Shown here one piece after another: positions 23,963 to 33,047 of a stretch of 64,000 bases of DNA. Both the position numbers and the translations under genes were made by a program. A model generated the notes under the pieces. It did not search any database, had not been told where the DNA came from, and saw only the letters and a program-made list of their open reading frames with translations. This DNA is from Planctomycetota bacterium (GTDB lineage Bacteria; Planctomycetota; Planctomycetia; Pirellulales; Lacipirellulaceae), in NCBI GenBank assembly GCA_029259915.1, contig JAJDED010000011.1, positions 124,001 through 188,000 on the forward strand, written 5' to 3'. Position 1 is the stretch's first letter. Each line of letters begins with the position of its first letter.

Positions 23963-24940
23963 CTACTCGCCACTCTCCGGCTTGAACAGTTTGCGGCCGA
24001 TTTGGCTGAAGTATTGGGTCCAGTTGCTGTCGGAGTTGGGGCAGTCGCGCATTAGTTGCGTGAAGTTGGCCAGCTTCGCATCGAGATTGTCCAGGTGGTG
24101 CAGCGCGATCGCCTCAAGCGTCATCGGCAACTTGCTGCTGCCGTAGGCGTATTCGCCATGGTGGCTGATGATCATGTGTTTCAGTTCCATGAGCAATCGG
24201 TCGGGTAAGGGTTGGCCCTCTTTTTGAACGATTTGCCGCACCTTGTCGTCGAGCATCGTGACACCGAGCATCATGTGGCCCAGTAATTGCCCTTGGTCGG
24301 TGTAGGCGATGTCGCGTTCGTACGAAAGCTCATCGACTTTTGCCGCGTCGTGGAGGAAAGCACCCACCAGAAGTTTGTCTCGATCGAGCTGCGGATAGCG
24401 CGGGGCGACGACTAACACCAATTCCATCAACCCCAACACATGTTCCAACAGTCCGCCTTGGTAGGCATGATGGTTTTTCATCCCGGCAGGCGCCCGGCAG
24501 AATTTTTCCATAAACTCGTTATCGCCGAGAAACCCGTTGGCAAGGCGCAACAACGGCTGTGTGCCAATGGTACGCAGAATTTCCACGAGTCGCTTGCGCA
24601 TATTGTCGACTTCGGCGGACTGGAGTGTGACGAAATCGGATTCGTCGACTTCGTCGGCCCGCGCTTTGCGAATGCGATTGGCAATCAACTGCATGTTGCC
24701 CTGGAACAACTGCGTGGCACCCTCCACGTGGACGTAGTCGCCATTTTCGAATGCGCGATAATCGCCATCGTCGGCATTCCACATCCGCGTATTGACCGAC
24801 CCGCTACGGTCCGACAGATCGACTTGCAAGTACAGGTTGCCGTTGCGATTGGGTCGCAGTTGCTTGTCGGAAGCAAGGAAAACCTGGCTGATCGACTCGT
24901 TATGGCCAAGTTGGCTGACGTAGCGGCGTTCGGAGGGCAT
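23963..24940 (-). CDS. HD-domain 3'-5' exoribonuclease, YhaM-like
   Basis: 325 residues from ATG 24940. An N-terminal OB-fold (YLQVDLSDRSGSVNTRMWN, ~40-58) precedes an HD phosphohydrolase domain with NHHAYQGGLLEHVLGLMEL, GAFLHDAAKVDELSY (the HD metal site), GHMMLGVTMLDDKV and ISHHGEYAYGSSK. This OB-plus-HD architecture is that of YhaM/CBF1, a 3'-5' exonuclease acting on RNA or ssDNA. Lies between rnr/nucleotidyltransferase genes and the divergent proS. A degenerate repeat array sits over its start region and no clear ribosome-binding site is seen. Confidence 0.85.
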   Translation of the reverse strand: MPSERRYVSQLGHNESISQVFLASDKQLRPNRNGNLYLQVDLSDRSGSVNTRMWNADDGDYRAFENGDYVHVEGATQLFQGNMQLIANRIRKARADEVDESDFVTLQSAEVDNMRKRLVEILRTIGTQPLLRLANGFLGDNEFMEKFCRAPAGMKNHHAYQGGLLEHVLGLMELVLVVAPRYPQLDRDKLLVGAFLHDAAKVDELSYERDIAYTDQGQLLGHMMLGVTMLDDKVRQIVQKEGQPLPDRLLMELKHMIISHHGEYAYGSSKLPMTLEAIALHHLDNLDAKLANFTQLMRDCPNSDSNWTQYFSQIGRKLFKPESGE

Positions 24941-24941
24941 A

Positions 24942-25142
24942 GCGGAGAGGACAGGGGTCAGAGGTTGGAGGTCAGTCAGCCGCGATTCGACGAATCGCCG
25001 GGTAAGAGCGTCATCGTAACACATTCCTCACCAAACCGCTGGGGGGCCGGTTGCGATTTCCGACCCGCGCGGATTGCACTAGAATAGCCATCTTTCCCCA
25101 ATCCCTGATCCCCGACCTCTCACCTCCGACCTCTCTCACAAA
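24942..25142. repeat. Degenerate GGTCAGAGG / CCTGATCCCCGACC arrays around the proS promoter region
   Basis: 24950-24980 has GGGGTCAGAGGTTGGAGGTC, and 25096-25141 has the complementary type (ATCCCTGATCCCCGACCTCT and more). The gap between the divergent YhaM-like and proS genes is therefore framed by facing arrays of ~7-8 bp units. Confidence 0.55.
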
Positions 25143-25144
25143 CA

Positions 25145-26650
25145 ATGGCCAAACCTCCAAAAACTGCAATCACCCCGACTCGCCAAGAAAACTATCCCGA
25201 ATGGTATCAGCAAGTGGTCAAGGCGGCCGACCTGGCGGAAACTTCCGATGTGCGCGGCTGCATGGTGATCAAACCGTGGGGCTATGCCATTTGGGAGAAT
25301 ATCCAGCGTCAGCTCGACGCGATGTTCAAAGCCACCGGACACGAAAACGCCTACTTCCCGCTGTTCATCCCGATGAGTTTTCTGGAAAAGGAAGCCCAGC
25401 ACGTTGAGGGCTTTGCCAAGGAGTGCGCGGTCGTAACCCACCATCGACTCGAGCCCGACCCCGAGGGCGGATTGCGTCCCGCCCCCTCGGCCAAGCTGGA
25501 CGAACCACTGATCGTGCGTCCCACCAGCGAGACGATCATCGGCGCGACGTTCTCGCGTTGGGTCCAGTCGTATAGGGATCTGCCGATCTTGATCAACCAA
25601 TGGGCCAACGTCGTGCGTTGGGAACTGCGCACGCGGATGTTCCTGCGTACTACGGAATTTCTTTGGCAGGAAGGGCACACGGTCCACTCCACTGCGGAAG
25701 AAGCGGAACAAGAAACTCGGCAGATGCTCGACGTCTATGCCGACTTCGCCGAGAACTCGATGGCGATGCCTGTGATCAAAGGCGAGAAAACCGCCGGCGA
25801 ACGGTTTCCCGGCGCGGTGGCCACCTACAGCATTGAGGCCCTGATGCAAGATCGCAAAGCGCTGCAGGCGGGCACGTCGCACTTTTTGGGACAGAATTTC
25901 GCGAAGGCCCAGGAAATCAAATTCCAAGACCCCTCGGGCGACGAAGTTTATGCCTGGACCACTTCCTGGGGCGTGTCGACCCGACTGATCGGCGGTTTGA
26001 TAATGACCCACAGCGACGACGACGGACTGGTGCTGCCGCCCAAGTTGGCCCCGGCCCACGTCGCCATTCTGCCCATTTACCGAAATTACGACGAGCGGCC
26101 TGATGTCTTGGCGTATTGCGAAGCGTTGAAAAAAGAGCTTGTCGCGCAGCGATTCTGTGATGAGCCGGTGCGAGTGCGGATCGACGATCGCGATGTTCGC
26201 GGCGGCGAAAAAAAATGGCAATGGGTCAAGCGCGGCGTGCCGTTGCGAGTCGAAGTTGGCCCACGCGACGTGGCCGCGGGAAAAGTGTTTGCCGCCCGTC
26301 GCGATGTGGGAGGAAAGGGCGAGGGTGTGGATCGAAACACGTTTGTCGCACAAATCTCCGCGACCCTTACCGACATGCAGCAAACTCTTTACGACCGGGC
26401 TGCCGCGATTCGCAAGGAGGCGACAGTCACGATTGACGATCTTGGCGAGTTCGAGAAGTTCTTTGCCGACTCGGCCCCCGGGGGATTGGCGTATTGCCAC
26501 TTTGTCGACGGTCCAGAGATGGAAGCCCAATTGAAAAAACTCAAGGTGACCGCCCGCTGTGTGCCAGTTGATGCCGAAGAAGAATCGGGCAAATGCATTT
26601 TCACAGGTCAACCAAGCAACCTCCGCGGCGTTTTCGCGAGGGCTTATTAA
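25145..26650 (+). CDS. proS: Prolyl-tRNA synthetase, archaeal/eukaryote-like short form
   Basis: 501 residues, close to the ~480-500 of archaeal-type ProRS rather than the ~570 of the E. coli type, and without its editing insertion. Class II motifs: IVRPTSETII (motif 2 flank), WANVVRWELRTRMFLRTTEFLWQEG, and GVSTRLIGGLIMTHSDDDGLVLPP (motif 3). The C-terminus has the zinc-binding-like domain and ends GVFARAY, a hallmark of this class. It charges tRNA-Pro. Monocistronic; start ATG 25145. Confidence 0.95.
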   Translation: MAKPPKTAITPTRQENYPEWYQQVVKAADLAETSDVRGCMVIKPWGYAIWENIQRQLDAMFKATGHENAYFPLFIPMSFLEKEAQHVEGFAKECAVVTHHRLEPDPEGGLRPAPSAKLDEPLIVRPTSETIIGATFSRWVQSYRDLPILINQWANVVRWELRTRMFLRTTEFLWQEGHTVHSTAEEAEQETRQMLDVYADFAENSMAMPVIKGEKTAGERFPGAVATYSIEALMQDRKALQAGTSHFLGQNFAKAQEIKFQDPSGDEVYAWTTSWGVSTRLIGGLIMTHSDDDGLVLPPKLAPAHVAILPIYRNYDERPDVLAYCEALKKELVAQRFCDEPVRVRIDDRDVRGGEKKWQWVKRGVPLRVEVGPRDVAAGKVFAARRDVGGKGEGVDRNTFVAQISATLTDMQQTLYDRAAAIRKEATVTIDDLGEFEKFFADSAPGGLAYCHFVDGPEMEAQLKKLKVTARCVPVDAEEESGKCIFTGQPSNLRGVFARAY

Positions 26651-26675
26651 GGGAATTAACTAAATTTTTGTTTTC

Positions 26676-26723
26676 TTGACATACAAGGGACAATCCTGGT
26701 AAAGTGTGTACAAATGTACACAC
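26676..26723 (+). promoter_or_regulatory. Promoter with overlapping perfect palindromic operator
   Basis: TTGACA (26676-26681), 18-bp spacer, TAAAGT (26700-26705), and GTGTGTACAAATGTACACAC (26704-26723), a perfect 9-bp inverted repeat around AA that starts in the -10 and covers the transcription start. A bound repressor would block the Tcm cassette. The core recurs at 987-1002. Confidence 0.8.
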
Positions 26724-26742
26724 TTCTGTGTGGAGGTGTAGG

Positions 26743-27567
26743 ATGAGCCAAATGTCAAAGATTGAATGGACAGACGCGACTTGGAATCCCGTGCGTGGGT
26801 GCACGAAGATTAGTTCAGGTTGTGCTCATTGCTATGCGGAGACATTTGCCGAACGTTTTCGAGGTGTGCCGGGGCATCCTTACGAACAAGGTTTCGACCT
26901 CCGGATAGTACCGGAGAAACTAGCGGATCCACTGCGTTGGTCAAAGTCATGCCTGGTTTTCGTAAACTCCATGAGCGACATGTTTCACGAAGATATTCCA
27001 GATGAGTATATCGTTTCGATTGCCGAAATCATGCGACTTGCTGATTGGCACACCTATCAAGTTCTTACGAAGCGCTCAGAACGTATGCGTGACATGCTGC
27101 AGGGCAAACTCAAATCTATCGCTAATAAAACTCACATATGGTGGGGGGTAAGTGTTGAGAATCAGAAGCAGGGTATACCGCGGATCGAACATCTTCGGTC
27201 AGCCAATGCAGCGGTGCCCTTTCTTTCCATTGAGCCATTGCTTGAAGATTTGGGCGAAGTGGACATCTCAGAAATGGCTTGGGCTATCGTCGGTGGTGAA
27301 AGCGGCCACGGCGCTCGGCCTATGCGCAAAGTGTGGGTACGAAATATTCGGCGACAATGTCGCAAGTACGATGTTCCTTTTTTCTTTAAGCAGTGGGGTG
27401 GTGTAAGGAAATCACTAGCAGGTAGGGAACTCGATGGACGTACTTACGATGAATTTCCGTTAGTAAACAAAGTTGCAGGGCTTCCATCAAGAAAATCGCG
27501 ATCGAGTGCAATATCAAGTATCGAGAGCCAGGTGCCAACTACTCTGGGGCAGATGTCGCTATGTTAG
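26743..27567 (+). CDS. Three-Cys-motif (Gp37/Gp68, PF07505) protein
   Basis: 274 residues; ATG 26743 has GGAGG 6 bp upstream, which beats any earlier in-frame start. Motifs: IEWTDATWNPVRGCTKIS then GCAHCYAETFAERF at residues ~6-37 give the three cysteines, and QVLTKRS and SVENQKQ follow; YDVPFFFKQWGG is near the end. PF07505 proteins resemble radical-SAM-like or spore-photoproduct-lyase-like enzymes and occur with TcmP partners in bacteria and phages. The gene is more AT-rich than its neighbours, consistent with transfer. It overlaps tcmP by 7 bp. Confidence 0.88.
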   Translation: MSQMSKIEWTDATWNPVRGCTKISSGCAHCYAETFAERFRGVPGHPYEQGFDLRIVPEKLADPLRWSKSCLVFVNSMSDMFHEDIPDEYIVSIAEIMRLADWHTYQVLTKRSERMRDMLQGKLKSIANKTHIWWGVSVENQKQGIPRIEHLRSANAAVPFLSIEPLLEDLGEVDISEMAWAIVGGESGHGARPMRKVWVRNIRRQCRKYDVPFFFKQWGGVRKSLAGRELDGRTYDEFPLVNKVAGLPSRKSRSSAISSIESQVPTTLGQMSLC

Positions 27568-28733
27568 AGGGCTTCGAGAATTACGAAGGTCGTGAGCAAT
27601 CTGCTGTCAAACATGAAGTTTTGAGGCGATATCTTAACTCATTTACGCATATCGTAGGATTCAAATGGCATTCGATCACTTACATAGACGGTTTTTCTGG
27701 ACCATGGAATGCCAAGACGGATGACTTGTCTGATACTTCCTTTTCAATTGCATTGGATGAACTGCGGCGGGCACGGAATACTCATAGTTTGTCAGATAGG
27801 CAGTTGAAGATTCGATGCGTGTTCGTAGAGAAGGAAGCTGGGCCGTATCAACAGCTAAAGGAGTTCGCTGACGCTGTCGACGATGCAGAGATACTTCCAA
27901 TTCATGGGGAATTTGAAGAAGCTATTCCTGAAATTATGAGTTTTGTGCAGAGGGGATCTGATACCTTCCCTTTTACGCTCATTGATCCAACGGGATCTTC
28001 AGGATTTAAGATGAAGGTCATTGCCCCACTACTACAACTTCAGCCAAGTGAAGTGCTAATAAACTTCATGCTTGAATTTATCCGCAGATACATCGAACAA
28101 GAAGGCTTAAGAAAAGGACTTTCTGATCTATTTGGTACGGATGACTTTGATGAGAATCTGGCTAATCTGTCAGGGATCGACCGGGACGATGCGATTACGG
28201 ACAAGTATTGTGAATGTCTGAGACAATTTTGTAATTATCACTACGTCTTGCGAGCGTCTGTTCTTCACCCGGATAAGGATCGCTTACATTTTCAATTGAT
28301 ATACGGAACACGACACTATGAGGGAGTAGCTAAATTCAAGAGAGCAGAAGAGCAGGCGATGCAGGAACAAGAGAAGGCGAGAGCACATGTCGAAGAAGAT
28401 CGTCGAAAGAGAAAAAGTGGTGGTCAAACATCGTTTCTCGTCCCGGAGATAATGCCAGAATCTGACTACTATATCCAGCTGCGGAACCGCTATTTGTTAC
28501 AAGCTAGACACAAAGTTGTTTCGATGATTAATTCGGCCTTACGCGTTGACTATGACGATTTGTGGGTAGCCGCGCTGTCTTTTCCAATGGTTTGGGAAAA
28601 GAACCTACGGCAATGGTTAAAAGAATGGCGTAAGAATGGCCAGCTAGAGTGGAAAGGTTTGGCGCCAAGAGGCCGCGAACTCATTCATGGAAAGAATCAA
28701 TTTGTCTTGTTAGTTGGGAGTAAATTACAATAG
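27561..28733 (+). CDS. tcmP: Three-Cys-motif partner protein TcmP
   Basis: 390 residues, beginning NYEGREQSAVKHEVLRRYL with ITYIDGFSGPWNAKTDD (~45-60), VFVEKEAGPYQQLKEFAD, PFTLIDPTGSSGFKM (~135-150) and a long coiled, charged segment (~265-300) with EEQAMQEQEKARAHVEEDRR. This order is that of TcmP (TIGR04474), which always travels with PF07505 proteins; the IDGFSG/IDPTG segments suggest a methyltransferase-like nucleotide fold. It shares a transcript with the upstream gene and the palindromic operator. Low GC and unusual codons versus neighbours suggest a recent arrival. Role unproven; DNA repair or defence is inferred in the literature-like context only. Confidence 0.85.
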   Translation: MLEGFENYEGREQSAVKHEVLRRYLNSFTHIVGFKWHSITYIDGFSGPWNAKTDDLSDTSFSIALDELRRARNTHSLSDRQLKIRCVFVEKEAGPYQQLKEFADAVDDAEILPIHGEFEEAIPEIMSFVQRGSDTFPFTLIDPTGSSGFKMKVIAPLLQLQPSEVLINFMLEFIRRYIEQEGLRKGLSDLFGTDDFDENLANLSGIDRDDAITDKYCECLRQFCNYHYVLRASVLHPDKDRLHFQLIYGTRHYEGVAKFKRAEEQAMQEQEKARAHVEEDRRKRKSGGQTSFLVPEIMPESDYYIQLRNRYLLQARHKVVSMINSALRVDYDDLWVAALSFPMVWEKNLRQWLKEWRKNGQLEWKGLAPRGRELIHGKNQFVLLVGSKLQ

Positions 28734-28734
28734 C

Positions 28735-28753
28735 CGGACCGCCACGCGGTCCG
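28735..28753. repeat. CGGACCGC...GCGGTCCG hairpin (dispersed)
   Basis: An 8-bp perfect palindrome with CAC loop directly after the tcmP stop, preceded by TAGC. A close relative is at 43519-43538 (CTAGCCGGACCACCACGCGG). No T-run. Confidence 0.7.
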
Positions 28754-28764
28754 AAGTGATAGCC

Positions 28765-29289
28765 ATGGGCGACATCCGCGAACCAAAATCTGTGTTGCTG
28801 CTGATTGCCGTTTGCAGTCGCTACGATGATGCGCTTGCTTGGGCCGAGCAGCGCGCCGCCCAGCAGTTCGGAGCGTTGTTTGCCAAGAGCGAACCGTTTG
28901 CGTTTGTCGAGACCGACTATTACCAGTCGACCATGGGCGCCAATCTCAAGAAACAGTTCCTCACGTTCGCGCCGTTGATTGACCCGGGCGAGCTTGCCGA
29001 GGTCAAATGTCTGACGAATCAATGGGAGTGTGAATACGCAGAATCTTCAAAGCACGATGAGCCCCGGCCCCTGAATCTGGACCCCGGCTATCTGACTCAG
29101 GCAAAGCTCGTTTTGGCGTCGACCAAGGACCATGCCCATCGGATTTACTTGGGCGCGGGAATCTACGCGGAGGTGACCCTGCAATTTCGCGGCGGTGGCT
29201 GGCAAGCATGCGACTGGACCTATCCCGACTACCGCCGCGATGATTACCAGGCATTTTTCACCGCCTGCCGCGATATTTTCCAACAATGA
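28765..29289 (+). CDS. DUF4416 family protein (174 aa)
   Basis: ATG 28765 begins GDIREPKSVLLLIAVCSRYD, then FVETDYYQSTMGANLKKQFL and LNLDPGYLTQAKLVLASTKD: these are characteristic of the DUF4416 family (PF14385), found in planctomycetes, aquificales and others. It is a small alpha/beta protein with conserved YY, N and DxG residues but no known activity. It is only 12 bp after a hairpin repeat downstream of tcmP and does not share that cassette's low GC, so it is likely not part of it. Confidence 0.85.
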   Translation: MGDIREPKSVLLLIAVCSRYDDALAWAEQRAAQQFGALFAKSEPFAFVETDYYQSTMGANLKKQFLTFAPLIDPGELAEVKCLTNQWECEYAESSKHDEPRPLNLDPGYLTQAKLVLASTKDHAHRIYLGAGIYAEVTLQFRGGGWQACDWTYPDYRRDDYQAFFTACRDIFQQ

Positions 29290-29389
29290 GCCGCGGGTTA
29301 GGCAATTTGACGAACTATTTTCTCGTGCGCTACAATAGAGAAACGTTTTTATTACGGTCTGAATTCTAAAAATTGCGCGGAGTCCCCCG

Positions 29390-30550
29390 GTGAAATCTTT
29401 TCTCAAAATAATCGTTGCTTCCGCTCTGTTTGGAATTGGATTGGGAGTGGCCGTGGCTTACGTCGAAGTGCGTCCCTGGGCCTCAGCGAACATTCGGGAT
29501 AAAGGTCCAGCGCGAGAGACACTTGCCAATGAGAATGCGTTGCCGCGAGTCGAAGTGCCGGAGCTGACCTATAAGTTTGGTAATATCGAGCGCGGGGCGT
29601 CGATGTCCCACGTGTTCAAAGTTCGCAATGTTGGGGCTGGCATGCTGACGGTCGAAGTGGGCAGCACCACCTGCAAGTGTACAGTTGGCGATCTTTCGAA
29701 AAATGAAATCGGTCCGAACGAAGAGACCGACGTTCTGTTGGAATGGACTGCCAAAACTGCCGCAGGGCCCTTTCGTCATGGGGCAACACTCATGACCAAC
29801 GATCCCAATCGGTCGCGGATTGAACTGACCGTGTTAGGCGAAGTAGTGGAATCCTCCTCGCTGAGCCCCTCAGAAATGTATTTTGGCACGGTACGTTCTG
29901 GCGAATCGAAGAAACTGGAAATCTTCCTAGCTTCCAATCTGGACGAGGAAGTGAAGATATTGAACACCGACATCTACGACGAACAACTTGCCAGCGAACT
30001 CACACTCAAGATCACATCTGCCGAGACGAGTGAACTTCCTTTTCCTGAATCCACCAATGGGTTGAAAATTTCCGCAACCTATCAATCGGGCAAGCGAATC
30101 GGGCCGTTTCGCGGCTGGCTGGAACTCACGACCAACCTCGCAAAAGCTAAGAAACTGAGTGTGCCAATTGGTGGCACCGTGGTGGGTGACATCTCGGTTT
30201 TCGGTCCCGGCTGGAATGCACCCCGAGGCTTACTGCGCATGGGTTCCTTTGCAAGCACCAAGGGAAAGCAAGTCAAGCTGAACCTGACAGTTCGTGGCGA
30301 GCACGCCAAAACCACTGAGATTGAGGTTCAGAAAGTCGATCCTCCCGAGTTGCAAGCAACTTTGGGGGAGAAACACGTTATGAACGAAAAACTGGTCCAC
30401 GTTCCCCTGATTGTCGAAATCGTCCAAGGAACGCGGCCCCTGGTCCGCACGGGCGAGCCCGCCAGCAGCGACGCGACTATCTTACTGAAAACCAACCATC
30501 CCAAAGCCGATCAGATACTGCTCCGAGTGCATTTCTCCGTCGAACCGTAA
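29390..30550 (+). CDS. DUF1573 exported protein (386 aa)
   Basis: GTG start with CGGAG 8 bp upstream. An N-terminal hydrophobic helix (LKIIVASALFGIGLGVAVAY) anchors or exports it. Residues ~60-160 form an Ig-like beta domain with TYKFGNIERGASMSHVFKV, VGSTTCKCTV and LMTNDPNRSRIELTVLG (DUF1573, HYDIN/MSP-like), repeated once in weaker form in the middle (MYFGTVRSGESKK) and near the end (TNHPKADQILL). Such proteins are periplasmic and of unknown use. It precedes the exported tetraheme protein by 113 bp, so a shared transcript is possible. Confidence 0.85.
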   Translation: MKSFLKIIVASALFGIGLGVAVAYVEVRPWASANIRDKGPARETLANENALPRVEVPELTYKFGNIERGASMSHVFKVRNVGAGMLTVEVGSTTCKCTVGDLSKNEIGPNEETDVLLEWTAKTAAGPFRHGATLMTNDPNRSRIELTVLGEVVESSSLSPSEMYFGTVRSGESKKLEIFLASNLDEEVKILNTDIYDEQLASELTLKITSAETSELPFPESTNGLKISATYQSGKRIGPFRGWLELTTNLAKAKKLSVPIGGTVVGDISVFGPGWNAPRGLLRMGSFASTKGKQVKLNLTVRGEHAKTTEIEVQKVDPPELQATLGEKHVMNEKLVHVPLIVEIVQGTRPLVRTGEPASSDATILLKTNHPKADQILLRVHFSVEP

Positions 30551-30663
30551 CACATACGGCAGACTTCAGGCGAACCGGTCGAAGCGTGCTGGTAGTTCAG
30601 AATGAGAATCGTTACGATGTGGACAACTTTTCTGCTTCTTTCCGGCTTTGATAACGCGCAACT

Positions 30664-32241
30664 ATGAAAAACACCATTAAGAAATGGCCGACGCTAGGGT
30701 TGGTATTCTGCTTATCGGGATTGGTTCTTTTCTCGTTAGCCAGCTTGCTACATTCCGAGGAAGCTACGGATACGGAGCAAGCGTCTGCTGCCAGCGCGGA
30801 TCAAGCCGAATCGGAGAATGACCCGGTCGCGCGCAATGGCCCAATTTTTGTCGATTGGCCTCAGCCGAAAGTGGTGCTTCTTTTTTCAGGGGAGATGGAT
30901 GGCTACCTGGAGCCGTGCGGCTGTGCAGGGCTCGAAAATCAGAAGGGCGGTTTGAAACGCCGTCACACTTTAATCAAGCAACTCGAAGCAAAGGGTTGGC
31001 CAGTTGTCTCATTGGATATGGGTGGGCAAATCCGTCGCATGGGCCCTCAAGCCGAAGTAAAGTTTCGCTACGCGCTCGAGTCGCTGATGAAACTCGGCTA
31101 CGGGACGATCGGCTTCGGGGCGCGCGATCTCCAATTAAGCAGCGACTCGTTGCTTTATGTACTTGCGAACTTGGATCAGGAAACAAATCCTTTGGTCTCT
31201 GCCAATGTTGGGTTGTTTGGTGCCGACAGCCCTTTCGCTCATAAATACAAGGTGATCGAGGCGGGGGGGAAGCGAATCGGTGTTACGGCCATTTTGGGCC
31301 ACAAACATCAGCCGGCAATTGAAAACAGCAGCGATATCACCTGGGTCGAACCTGCCCAGGCGTTACGCGAATTGATGCCGAAGCTGGAAAGCGAAAATTG
31401 CGACGTATTGGTACTTCTGGCGCATGCCGATCCGGAAGAGGCCACCAACCTGGCCAAGCAGTTCCCCCAGTTTCAGCTTGTTGCAACCACCGGCGGCGCC
31501 GAGGAGCCACCCAATCGATCGCACACCATCGAAGGTACTTCTTCCCACCTGATCGAAGCGGGGCACAAGGGGATGTACGTCATCGCACTCGGGCTGTTCG
31601 AGGATTCAAAAATGTCGTTCCGCTACCAGCGCGTGCCTTTGGATCACCGTTTCGAGGATGCCGAGGAAATGCAGGCGATGTTGATATCCTATCAAGACGA
31701 ACTCAAGGGTACGGGGCTGGAAGGATTGGGAATTACCGGTGTGAAGAATCCGGCCGGGCAGTTCGCCGGGTCCGAAACCTGTGCCGATTGTCATGCCGAT
31801 GCAACCGAGGTTTTTGAATCGACTCCCCACGCCCACGCCACCGAGACACTTGTCGATTTGGATCCTCCTCGGCACTTCGATCCCGAATGCTTAAGCTGCC
31901 ACGCAACGGGTTGGAATCCTCAAGAGTTTTTCCCCTACGCTTCCGGTTATCTCGGCTTAGAAGAGACGCCGCATTTGACAAGCAACGGTTGCGAAAACTG
32001 TCACGGCCCCGGTGCAGCACACGTTGCTGCCGAGTTGGGTGAAGTCGACGCCACCGATGCGGAGTTGGAAAGCCTGCGCGCGGCACTACGGCTAAAAGTT
32101 ATCGACAACGAAGGCAACCAGGAAGGCCAGGCGTTGGGCGTAGTTGTTAAGAAGTGCATGGAATGCCACGACATAGACAACAGCCCCGACTTCGATTTTC
32201 AAGAGTATTGGCCCGAGGTCGAGCACGAAGGGAAAGAGTGA
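30664..32241 (+). CDS. Exported tetraheme cytochrome with N-terminal metallophosphoesterase/nucleotidase-like domain (525 aa)
   Basis: A signal anchor (LGLVFCLSGLVLFSLASLL) precedes a region like the N-terminal half of 5'-nucleotidase/UshA-type proteins: LLFSGEMDGYLEPCGC, LDMGGQIRRM, GFGARDL and LAHADPEEA, with the Asp/His positions only partly kept, so phosphoesterase activity is unsure. The C-terminal third has four CxxCH heme sites (CADCH, CLSCH, CENCH, CMECH), giving a small multiheme domain like c554-type proteins. It should act outside the cytoplasmic membrane in electron transfer. The EPCGC motif is unusual. Follows DUF1573 in the same direction. Confidence 0.82.
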   Translation: MKNTIKKWPTLGLVFCLSGLVLFSLASLLHSEEATDTEQASAASADQAESENDPVARNGPIFVDWPQPKVVLLFSGEMDGYLEPCGCAGLENQKGGLKRRHTLIKQLEAKGWPVVSLDMGGQIRRMGPQAEVKFRYALESLMKLGYGTIGFGARDLQLSSDSLLYVLANLDQETNPLVSANVGLFGADSPFAHKYKVIEAGGKRIGVTAILGHKHQPAIENSSDITWVEPAQALRELMPKLESENCDVLVLLAHADPEEATNLAKQFPQFQLVATTGGAEEPPNRSHTIEGTSSHLIEAGHKGMYVIALGLFEDSKMSFRYQRVPLDHRFEDAEEMQAMLISYQDELKGTGLEGLGITGVKNPAGQFAGSETCADCHADATEVFESTPHAHATETLVDLDPPRHFDPECLSCHATGWNPQEFFPYASGYLGLEETPHLTSNGCENCHGPGAAHVAAELGEVDATDAELESLRAALRLKVIDNEGNQEGQALGVVVKKCMECHDIDNSPDFDFQEYWPEVEHEGKE

Positions 32242-32248
32242 AGCAAGC

Positions 32249-33001
32249 TTATTCCGCTTCCAATTCGGCCATGGCGTCTTCGGGGATGTTGAAATTAGCC
32301 GCCACTTTTTGTACGTCTTCGTGATCGTCCAGCGCGTCGACCATTTTTAACACTTTGCGAGCCGTTGCTACGTCCAGATCGACCGTGTCATTGGGAATCC
32401 GGTGGATCTCGCTCATTTCGGTGGCAATGTTGGCTTGTTCGAGAGCTTGGCAAACCTGGCCGAAATTGTCGGGTTCGCAAACCAGTTCGAATTTCCCATC
32501 GACGGTTTTCACATCTTCGGCCCCTGCTTCCATGGCCAATTCCAACAATGATTCTTCATCGGTTTGAGCAGGGTCGATGATCGCAACGCCTTTGCGCTCG
32601 AACATCCAGGCCACACAGCCAGTAGCCCCCAGTTTTCCGCCGGCGATTTCGAAGATTTTGCGCACCTCGGGGGCGGTGCGGTTACGGTTGTCGGTAAGAA
32701 TTTCACACAACACAGCCACGCCACCGGGCCCGTATCCTTCGTAGAGCACCTCCTCAAAGACGCCCCCCTCCAATTCCCCTGTACCTTTTTTGATGGCCCG
32801 TTCGATATTGTCCTTTGGCATGCTGACCGCTTTGGCGTCGTTGATCGCGTAGCGCAGCCGAAGATTGGTGTCCGGGTCGCCGCCCCCGCCTTGGACGGCA
32901 ATGGTGATCGCCTTGGAAAGCTTGCTCCACAGCTTGCCACGCTTGCTGTCGATCAAGGCTTTCTTGTGTTTAATACCAGCCCAATGAGAGTGTCCTGCCA
33001 T
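32249..33001 (-). CDS. YebC/PmpR-family transcriptional/translational regulator
   Basis: 250 residues starting AGHSHWAGIKHKKALIDSKRG, with EVLYEGYGPGGVAVLCEI-type and NRTAPEVRKIFEIAGGKLGA segments: a typical full-length YebC family protein. Members act as DNA-binding regulators or as translation factors easing ribosome stalling at proline stretches. Its stop is 8 bp from the stop of the convergent tetraheme gene. Last gene of the leftward run that starts with nusA, after the HhH-GPD-like protein. Confidence 0.93.
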   Translation of the reverse strand: MAGHSHWAGIKHKKALIDSKRGKLWSKLSKAITIAVQGGGGDPDTNLRLRYAINDAKAVSMPKDNIERAIKKGTGELEGGVFEEVLYEGYGPGGVAVLCEILTDNRNRTAPEVRKIFEIAGGKLGATGCVAWMFERKGVAIIDPAQTDEESLLELAMEAGAEDVKTVDGKFELVCEPDNFGQVCQALEQANIATEMSEIHRIPNDTVDLDVATARKVLKMVDALDDHEDVQKVAANFNIPEDAMAELEAE

Positions 33002-33004
33002 GGT

Positions 33005-33041
33005 GTATCTTCGTGTTCTTTGTGCCTTCGTGGTTAAAAAA
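33005..33041. repeat. One-armed CTTCGTGTTCTTTGTGCC repeat
   Basis: GTATCTTCGTGTTCTTTGTG followed by CCTTCGTGGTTAAAAAAG fills the gap between yebC and the upstream gene. It is a half copy of the CTTTGTGTCTTCGTGGTT-type family (other half copy at 23909). Confidence 0.6.
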
Positions 33042-33047
33042 GTTTGA

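Noticed and set aside
25136-26611. 491-residue leftward frame opposite proS
   Set aside because: It is the shadow frame of a GC-rich tRNA synthetase gene; no recognised motif.
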